Source: Euryarchaeota archaeon UBA105 (GTDB taxonomy: Archaea > Thermoplasmatota > Poseidoniia > Poseidoniales > Thalassarchaeaceae). Taken from it: 6,120 nucleotides of DNA. The stretch lies in assembly GCA_002496905.1 (NCBI GenBank), contig DALV01000080.1, positions 1,248 through 7,367 on the forward strand, read 5' to 3'. Position 1 is the stretch's first letter, and the number at the start of each line of letters is the position of its first letter. The notes beneath the pieces were generated by a model. The model worked only from the letters and a program-made list of their open reading frames with translations, did not search any database and was not told the DNA's origin. Shown piece by piece: positions 1 to 5,290 of this stretch. The position numbers and the translations under genes are program-made.

Positions 1-68
1 TCTTCGGCATTGGATTCGTAGATATGGTAAAGCGAGTTGGCGCGGAGTATTTCTTGTTCTGAATCCAT
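1..68 (-). CDS. Second ABC transporter ATP-binding protein, N-terminal fragment (partial)
   Basis: Only the first 22 codons are in the window; the gene runs off the left edge. The peptide starts MDSEQEILRANSLYHIY. The pattern 'iLrAnsLyhIY' resembles the first beta strand and A-loop region of ATPases that partner FtsX/MacB-type permeases, where an aromatic residue at this point stacks on the ATP adenine (family knowledge). No Walker A or other catalytic motif is visible, so the call rests on this short match plus position. It starts 4 bases after the stop of the long permease, on the same strand, with a GGGGGAG ribosome site 7 bases upstream of the ATG, so it is very likely the last visible gene of the same operon. 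If correct, the permease is flanked by two separate ATPase genes. An unrelated small cytoplasmic protein is the main alternative. Confidence 0.6.
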   Translation of the reverse strand, partial: MDSEQEILRANSLYHIYESNAE

Positions 69-72
69 TATT

Positions 73-3000
73 TCACTCCCCCTTCAATACGGTAGCCAAA
101 TCCGAATCTAATGCTCTTCGAGTAGTGAATAGCAGAGAACCTACTACCGCCATAAAGACCAATCCATTAACTAAAACAATTTCAAACCAAGGCCAAGCAA
201 GGTCTCTATCTATCGGAGCGCTTTGACCTAAGAATAGCTGGAAAATAAATCCGAATACTCCGAAGAATCCGTTGAAAGATTGTGCAACGGCGAGACCTAG
301 AGTCACCCCTAATATCATGCTAACTAGCAGGATAGACATGATTTCGAACAATACTAATCGAACTACCTGATTTGGACTGGCTCCAATCGCCTGCAGAATA
401 GCCAATTCTCTCTTTCTCTGACTCAAAACAAGCGAAAGGAAAACGAAGGCGGACGAAATTGAGGCCAAAGCCGCGACTACGAACATCATACTTAGTAATC
501 CAGGGGTTCCGAAAATTAGACCTCCATTTCTCTCATTCTGTTCGTGTGCTGTGGACCAATCAGAGGCTGAGACAACTCCCTGCCTACTCTTCAGGTCTGC
601 TCCTAATGTCTCAAGTGCATCCTTGCAACTTGCTTTTGTTTGATCGCAAAGTTCGAACATCCAAGTCGAGGAACGGTAGGAGTTTGCAGTCGAATCTCCA
701 ACTAGTTGACGATAAGTGCCCTCTCCAATTACAATGACTGAGTTCGTCTCGGCTGCAGAATATCCAGGAACCCACTGATGCCTCCCAGCAAAACTTACTG
801 TAGCTTCACTACTTCCTGTTTCTATGGGAATTCCAAATTCATTCAATTCATAACTCCTGTAAATTAGCGTGATTGATGACCCTGATATTGGATTGTCAAG
901 AGAGTCTTCTGCAAGATTGCCCGCGGTGTAACCACTGCTACTCAAGGTATCAGCGAGAGAAGCAATGTTATCTCCGGGTATAGCTTGTTTGTCCCAAATC
1001 AAAGTATCTTCATGTCCATCGAAGATAACCCAAGTCAGGAGTGGTACTCCTGTGTCCTTTGTCTCGGTGAAAATAGTACCAACAGATGTCATGGAAGAAA
1101 TATCTGAAATATCATTATCATTGATCAATTCAATAGATTGCATGACTCGGTTTCGAGCCTCTTGTTCGGTTAAAGCAGTGTCGAATTGTATCTTTAGATC
1201 TGCACCATTCTGAGCGTTTGTCGTCCTTTCATCAACCAGAGTTCCGGTATGGCCCTGAACTGCGGCCAGAGTGACTATCGATAACGTTAGGAGTAAGATT
1301 AGAGACAATCTGCTAACGGACTGACTTGAACCCGAACCACTTAGTCCTCTGCGAATATCTGAAATCGCCGGTGACCATCCGAATAGCCTATTGAGAATTT
1401 GAGGGCCAGTCGCTCCTATTTGAGATAGAACAAGAGCACCACCAATCCACAGGAAGAATGGACCCAATAACAATACAACTGCATTGACAATGAAATTGGT
1501 TATGATTCCTGAACTTCCCCATATCCAGAATCCTCCATTTGATTGGATCCAGCTTTCAAGTAATGCGAGTGAACCAACTGCAAAGGTAAGCCAATGTAGT
1601 AGATAATATGGTTCTCGCTCTTTGTTGACCTTCCTAACACCTTCATCAATTTCCATACTGAGGAATTTCTGAGTGGTAACTCTACCACGCCAATATGCAA
1701 CTCCGATAGTAAGTAAACCAACAACGAAAGTTGAGCCTCCACTTAGTATTGGATTCACATCCAAATCTCCAGCATCAGTAAACCTGAGAAAACCAACAGC
1801 CCTGAGTACAATTTCCACCGATGCAGTGGCTAAAATGAATCCAAGTGCCCAAGCAATTGTACCTATTGCAAATACTTCGATAACCATCATTCTTCCTAGG
1901 GTTTGCTCTGTTCCTCCGATTACTCTTTGGATTGAAACTTCCCTTCTTCGTTGTTCAAGAGAAAGAACAAGACCATAGGCCAGAACTACGAAAGAAAGCG
2001 CTACAATTGGAATGACCAAAATGTAGTCAAACACTTGGATAATACCCAAGAATATATTCAAGAATGTGATTGTTCCTGTGATTAGATCATTGTATTCGAC
2101 GGCGATAAGAGCAAAAGCACCCTCGTCCCCACAGGAAACTTCGACCTCTCCTGTAGAAACATCTCTCAAAACTTCATCTGAAATTACATCTGAACAAGCG
2201 CCAACTGCAAAAAATCTAGGAAGAGTTGCATCTTTCACTACAAAAGATTCGTTTGTTGCTGGATCAATTAGTGTCAAATCTCCATTGACATTTTCCAAAT
2301 CTCCCTTCAAATTGCTAAGCCAATTAGTAGCGTCTCGGGTGGATGTTGTTGGAAGTTGATTCCTATCGACTGCTAGCCCCAAATAAGCATGGTCCTTTTG
2401 CATTAATGTCAATTTTTGTTCATCGCTAAGAACGGAATCTGTGACCATCACTGGATGGAATAATAGGGTTGGATTCGCAAAGTCTCCTTCCTCATAGATT
2501 CCTACTATGGTCAGATTAGTGACAGTGAAACTCTCCAAACAATAGATTCTTCCAACTTCTAAATTACTATCGATTGTACCCTGACATTCTTCAAACACCT
2601 TCTCCGCTTGATCGAATGTATATGTCCCGTTGATGTATGAGAAAGTAAGGCTAGAAATTGTTTCATTAACTTCAGCACCAGCAGCACTGGCAATTTTTGA
2701 GGGAAGAATAACCGATCTATTAGCCTCGGCATCGGCGGCACTATTCGGCCATTCTCCAAAAATCAAAGATTTGGCGTGACGGTCTGCTAATTCTCCGTCC
2801 CAAACCCCTGAGCCATAGAATCTGATTGTTCTTCCATCATTGATGGGTGGGCCATTCTCGAATGCTTCGGGATAATCCCAACTCACATTGCCCCAATCTG
2901 CAGACGTTCCTGTGGCGGAAACAACATTCAGAGGTTGGGGGACTGCAAAACTATCGTCAAAGAATCCGCTTATTCTAATCCCTTGTCTACCATAGACTAT

Positions 3001-3561
3001 GGCGCAATCAGAAAACTCCTCCATATCAGTAAGATCGTCGCAAAATGATTCCCACAACACCGAATCATTCGTCCTTCCATCCCAGCTACCACCTGGATCT
3101 TTCTGAAAATCCAGTTTTGCATCGAATACCTCGCCTTCAAGTGAGAACTGGAAAAAGCCCTGATTCAAACCCACTGCATAGGCTAGAACGGTGGTGATTA
3201 CAAGAGAGGAAAGGAAAACGCCTGCGAAAATTGCAAGACCTCTCTCTCTCGCTCGCCAGGCGCTTTTGATGGCCATGGAAATATTGTTAGGAGCCGCTAG
3301 CCAAGTAGTTTTGAATCCTAGATAAAATTTCTCAAATTTCTGACCAACTGAGACTTTTTCTTTTCTGTTGCCACCAGCGGCCGATGACCCAAAATCATTA
3401 GCAACAGCCAAAGAAGGTTCTGAAGCATTTTTGGCTATCTTCAATAGCCATTTACGAATTTTCGCATTTAGGTTCATAAATCCTAAGAAAACCAGCAAGA
3501 ATACCCACGCAAAAATCATTGTAGGAATTACTTCCGAGAAGAGCGACTGTATTTCCATCAT
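73..3561 (-). CDS. Long tandem FtsX/MacB-type ABC transporter permease (two FtsX modules, two external domains)
   Basis: The 1162-residue membrane subunit of a type VII (MacB/LolCE/FtsX-like) ABC transporter. Predicted layout by hydrophobicity: TM1 about 11-29; basic cytoplasmic linker 30-105; TM2 108-132; external domain 1 about 133-508; TM3 509-534; TM4 558-585; TM5 608-624; TM6 653-670; TM7 685-711; TM8 750-769; external domain 2 771-1018; TM9 1020-1046; TM10 1068-1094; TM11 1124-1146. Positive charges fit N-out, C-in. Each half carries the FtsX cytoplasmic loop after the external domain: 'EQRRREVSIQRVIGGTEQ' (536-553) and 'SQRKRELAILQAIGASPNQ' (1047-1065), where such permeases contact their ATPases. 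All eight cysteines (174, 186, 326, 341, 456, 477, 972, 979) are in the external domains. The gene overlaps the upstream ATPase by 4 bases. Met1 and Met2 are adjacent and either may be the start. The family moves lipids, peptides or other molecules by mechanotransmission; the substrate here is unknown. The family call is firm, the function open. Confidence 0.93.
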   Translation of the reverse strand: MMEIQSLFSEVIPTMIFAWVFLLVFLGFMNLNAKIRKWLLKIAKNASEPSLAVANDFGSSAAGGNRKEKVSVGQKFEKFYLGFKTTWLAAPNNISMAIKSAWRARERGLAIFAGVFLSSLVITTVLAYAVGLNQGFFQFSLEGEVFDAKLDFQKDPGGSWDGRTNDSVLWESFCDDLTDMEEFSDCAIVYGRQGIRISGFFDDSFAVPQPLNVVSATGTSADWGNVSWDYPEAFENGPPINDGRTIRFYGSGVWDGELADRHAKSLIFGEWPNSAADAEANRSVILPSKIASAAGAEVNETISSLTFSYINGTYTFDQAEKVFEECQGTIDSNLEVGRIYCLESFTVTNLTIVGIYEEGDFANPTLLFHPVMVTDSVLSDEQKLTLMQKDHAYLGLAVDRNQLPTTSTRDATNWLSNLKGDLENVNGDLTLIDPATNESFVVKDATLPRFFAVGACSDVISDEVLRDVSTGEVEVSCGDEGAFALIAVEYNDLITGTITFLNIFLGIIQVFDYILVIPIVALSFVVLAYGLVLSLEQRRREVSIQRVIGGTEQTLGRMMVIEVFAIGTIAWALGFILATASVEIVLRAVGFLRFTDAGDLDVNPILSGGSTFVVGLLTIGVAYWRGRVTTQKFLSMEIDEGVRKVNKEREPYYLLHWLTFAVGSLALLESWIQSNGGFWIWGSSGIITNFIVNAVVLLLGPFFLWIGGALVLSQIGATGPQILNRLFGWSPAISDIRRGLSGSGSSQSVSRLSLILLLTLSIVTLAAVQGHTGTLVDERTTNAQNGADLKIQFDTALTEQEARNRVMQSIELINDNDISDISSMTSVGTIFTETKDTGVPLLTWVIFDGHEDTLIWDKQAIPGDNIASLADTLSSSGYTAGNLAEDSLDNPISGSSITLIYRSYELNEFGIPIETGSSEATVSFAGRHQWVPGYSAAETNSVIVIGEGTYRQLVGDSTANSYRSSTWMFELCDQTKASCKDALETLGADLKSRQGVVSASDWSTAHEQNERNGGLIFGTPGLLSMMFVVAALASISSAFVFLSLVLSQRKRELAILQAIGASPNQVVRLVLFEIMSILLVSMILGVTLGLAVAQSFNGFFGVFGFIFQLFLGQSAPIDRDLAWPWFEIVLVNGLVFMAVVGSLLFTTRRALDSDLATVLKGE
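76..82 (-). promoter_or_regulatory. Ribosome binding site for the partial second ATPase
   Basis: On the minus strand GGGGGAG lies 7 bases before the ATG at 68, inside the last codons of the permease gene. The spacing is ideal for a Shine-Dalgarno interaction. It supports the ATG at 68 as a true start and supports translational coupling to the permease. Confidence 0.65.
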
Positions 3562-4262
3562 ACACCCTCCTCAATACCCCAAGCAGAACGTATGTCCGAG
3601 GCTGCAGTAACTCCATCCTTGAGGAGCAACATTCTGTCTGCCCTGGAGGCTAATACTGGATCGTGGGTTACCATAAGGACAGAGATTCCATCGTTCTTAC
3701 ACAAGTCTTGGAATAAATCTAGAATTTCTTCTCCACTCTTTACGTCGAGATTTCCTGTTGGCTCATCAGCAAGAATTAGTGGTCTTGAACCAGATATCGC
3801 TCTGGCAACTGCTACCCTTTGTTGTTGGCCACCGGATAGTTGGTCAGGGATGAATTCCATTCTATCTCCAAGACCGACTCTTTCCAATGCTGTCCAAGCC
3901 CTATCTTCTGCTTCTTTGGCTGACATACCAGAAAGTTCCAGACTGAAAGCAACATTGTCCAAGGCACTCAATCGCTCGACTAAATGGAAATCTTGGAAAA
4001 TCCATCCTACTCCATTACGTCTGACATCTACTACTTTGTTTGGTGATTTAGTTCCATAGTCGAAGTTCTCCAGGGTGATATTTCCAGAGTCCGCTTCAAG
4101 TAAGCCACCTATGATGTTCAGGAGTGTGCTCTTTCCGCATCCACTAGGGCCCATTAGGCTGACTAACTCTCCTTTTTCGACTTTCAAATTGATGCCCTTG
4201 AGGACCTCTAGACGCCTCCTACCAGAACCAAAGCCTTTTCTTAGTTCCTCTACGGATAGCAC
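3558..4262 (-). CDS. ABC transporter ATP-binding protein, MacB/LolD type
   Basis: The 234-residue cytoplasmic ATPase that powers the adjacent FtsX-type permease; the length is typical of stand-alone LolD/MacB-type ATPases (about 220-250). All catalytic motifs are intact: Walker A GPSGCGKS (38-45), Q-loop Gln90 in 'FQDFHL', signature LSGGQ (142-146) followed by QQRVAVARA, Walker B LILADE (162-167) with catalytic Glu167, D-loop NLD (171-173) and switch His200 in 'VTHDP'. The start is GTG at 4262: it gives the expected N-terminus 'MLSVEELRKGFGSG', there is an in-frame stop 24 bases upstream, and the ATG at 4264 is out of frame. No Shine-Dalgarno precedes it, so a short-leader or leaderless transcript is possible. 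Its stop overlaps the permease start (ATGA). The 'LRKGFGSGRRRLEVLKGI' opening and the neighbour place it in the lipoprotein-release/macrolide-export ATPase group; the substrate cannot be deduced. Confidence 0.96.
   Translation of the reverse strand: MLSVEELRKGFGSGRRRLEVLKGINLKVEKGELVSLMGPSGCGKSTLLNIIGGLLEADSGNITLENFDYGTKSPNKVVDVRRNGVGWIFQDFHLVERLSALDNVAFSLELSGMSAKEAEDRAWTALERVGLGDRMEFIPDQLSGGQQQRVAVARAISGSRPLILADEPTGNLDVKSGEEILDLFQDLCKNDGISVLMVTHDPVLASRADRMLLLKDGVTAASDIRSAWGIEEGV
3565..3572 (-). promoter_or_regulatory. Ribosome binding site for the permease
   Basis: The minus-strand GAGGAGGG contains GGAGG (3570-3566). It encodes the end of the upstream ATPase (Glu-Glu-Gly). It lies 4 bases from the first ATG (3561) and 7 bases from the second ATG (3558). 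The second has the better spacing, so the true protein may start at Met2. Either start overlaps the ATPase stop codon, the usual sign of translational coupling. Confidence 0.75.
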
Positions 4263-4296
4263 ATGCCAGCGTCTCGTGATTGCCTTTTAATGAGTT

Positions 4297-4320
4297 GTAT
4301 ATTTAGAATCGAGAATATAC
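4297..4320. repeat. Perfect 7-bp inverted repeat over a gene end and TATA-like box
   Basis: The arms GTATATT (4297-4303) and AATATAC (4314-4320) are perfect reverse complements separated by 10 bases. It spans the last codons and stop of the GT-B-like gene and covers the TATA-like box of the ATPase. It could be an operator bound by a dimeric regulator, or a weak AT-only hairpin. It lacks the GC-rich stem and U-tract of a classical bacterial terminator. Confidence 0.4.
4298..4305 (-). promoter_or_regulatory. Candidate TATA box upstream of the ATPase
   Basis: The minus strand reads TAAATATA, close to the archaeal box A consensus. Its centre is about 40 bases upstream of the GTG start, so a transcript starting about 26 bases downstream would have a leader of roughly 13 bases, in line with the missing Shine-Dalgarno. 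It overlaps the stop codon (TAA, 4305-4303) of the upstream gene, so the transporter genes could have a promoter of their own inside a longer operon. Seen by eye only; AT-rich sequence gives such matches by chance. Confidence 0.35.
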
Positions 4321-5169
4321 TTCTGCTAAACTATTCCCATAGGCTCTCAACCCATTGGTTTTTCGTATATTTTCAATGGTGTTTTCATCAGGGAATCTCG
4401 GCACTTTACCTGCCCTAATCCAATCTCTATGAATTTGCATAAATTGTTCCATCCATTGACGTGGATCTTCCGAAATACAGTTCAAACTTGGACAACCTGA
4501 TGCAGAAGCATGAAGCTCGAGATTAGGATGGTATGGATTACCCTCTGCAATCATCAAGACTTCAGAATGTTGCAATAGGGCGATTATTCGGTCAGTTTCA
4601 TCCAATAATTGCTCCATTTCATTATAATGCATCATAACAAAATTGCAATCAGAAATTATCTCTTTATCCAGTTCTGCAACTAGAACTTGAAAATCAGAAT
4701 CTGTTCCAACACATACCAGCATTTTCGAATCATCATCGATAGATGCTAACAAATCCCTTGATTTTGGATTTGATTCTGGAGAAAATGCGTCAACATCGAG
4801 GCAAGTCCCGATTTCCCAAGTTTCAGATTTCAGGGAGGAAGACAATACTTCGGATTCCACTAGCACCAAATCTAGTAAATCTAAGTCGTCGACCATGCGA
4901 GATGATAGGTTTGGGCTATCGATAAACAATGACCCAACTGCAGCATATGATCGATTTATTCTTGCGAAAGAGGCGGACTGAGGGTCGACAAAGTGCACTA
5001 AGTCAATCCCACCTATTTCCAAGGCCGCATCTAATTCAGAAGAACTCCTAACTGTTCCAGCCTTTGTCCAGAAGGGCACCCTTGCTCGATTTAGCGCGTC
5101 AGCAATCATCAGGTGCCCGTATGACTCCTCTCCCTCGGGCTCAGTAGTTGCGAGGAGGACCCTCTTCAT
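4303..5169 (-). CDS. Diverged GT-B-fold, glycosyltransferase-like protein
   Basis: A soluble 288-residue protein with no signal peptide or membrane segment. It reads like a shortened, drifted GT4 glycosyltransferase. Residues 1-125 give an N-terminal Rossmann-like half: strand 'KRVLLATTE' (2-10), helix 'HLMIADALNRARVPF' (19-33), 'IDLVHFVD' (55-62) and 'DLVLVESEVLSSSL' (100-113), where active GT4 enzymes have 'DlViavSealk'. 'IGTCLDVDAFSPES' (120-133) matches the 'ipNGvDtdrFsPe' linker. The second half starts at 'KMLVCVGTDSDF' (149-160) and ends with 'NLELHASASGCPSLN' (216-230), like 'xxLEAlASGCPvv'. The usual 'GRl...KG' nucleotide-sugar loop and the EX7E catalytic pair are not recognisable: Glu209 and Glu219 are spaced Ex9E and the position before the GCP turn is altered. 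It may be inactive, or use a different chemistry. At 288 residues it is shorter than the usual 350-420. The ATG at 5169 has no Shine-Dalgarno. It lies 40 bases upstream of the ATPase on the same strand and is divergent from a canonical GT4 gene. Confidence 0.7.
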   Translation of the reverse strand: MKRVLLATTEPEGEESYGHLMIADALNRARVPFWTKAGTVRSSSELDAALEIGGIDLVHFVDPQSASFARINRSYAAVGSLFIDSPNLSSRMVDDLDLLDLVLVESEVLSSSLKSETWEIGTCLDVDAFSPESNPKSRDLLASIDDDSKMLVCVGTDSDFQVLVAELDKEIISDCNFVMMHYNEMEQLLDETDRIIALLQHSEVLMIAEGNPYHPNLELHASASGCPSLNCISEDPRQWMEQFMQIHRDWIRAGKVPRFPDENTIENIRKTNGLRAYGNSLAEVYSRF

Positions 5170-5290
5170 TGACCGGAGGGAATCGTTGGAGAATATGACC
5201 TAAGCGGGTTGAGAATGAAGATAATTGTCTGATTTTCATAGTGTCAGGAGTTCCGCGCCGTTTATCAGAACAGGAACTGGGAGAGGTGCA
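5170..5290. promoter_or_regulatory. Divergent intergenic region with candidate promoters for both GT-B genes
   Basis: These 121 bases separate two divergently transcribed genes and must hold at least one promoter each way, unless transcription starts further upstream inside a gene. Minus strand: TCATATTC (5198-5191) is centred about 26 bases before the ATG at 5169, the spacing expected of an archaeal TATA box for a leaderless transcript. Plus strand: TTTATC (5261-5266) is centred about 27 bases before the ATG at 5291; AT-rich sequence at 5221-5240 is another possible box. None is a strong consensus match. No clear operator or riboswitch was found. Confidence 0.45.
5279..5283 (+). promoter_or_regulatory. 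Candidate ribosome binding site for the GT4 glycosyltransferase
   Basis: GGGAG ends 7 bases before the ATG at 5291, a good Shine-Dalgarno spacing, and helps pick this ATG over the in-frame TTG at 5225. If transcription instead starts right at the ATG, driven by TTTATC at 5261, this site would not be transcribed, so the two calls compete. Confidence 0.5.

Noticed and set aside
73..3561. Possible artificial fusion or frameshift joining two permease genes
   Set aside because: The frame is uninterrupted, topology is consistent throughout, and two FtsX modules in one chain is a known arrangement in this superfamily.
3592..4059. Plus-strand open frame of 155 codons opposite the ABC ATPase
   Set aside because: It is fully antisense to a gene with every ABC motif intact, shows no recognisable domain, and has low-complexity Ser/Pro/Leu composition typical of a shadow frame.
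4262..4264. ATG overlapping the GTG start of the ABC ATPase
   Set aside because: The ATG is in another frame and meets a stop after four codons; only the GTG frame yields the ATPase.
5249..5278. 6-bp inverted repeat AGTTCC/GGAACT around the TTTATC box in the divergent region
   Set aside because: Arms are short and the 18-base gap is long; such a match is expected by chance. It is noted only as a weak operator candidate.
5225..5290. Upstream in-frame TTG start for the GT4 gene
   Set aside because: It would add 22 residues with no family resemblance, while ATG 5291 has a well-spaced GGGAG and gives the normal GT4 N-terminus.
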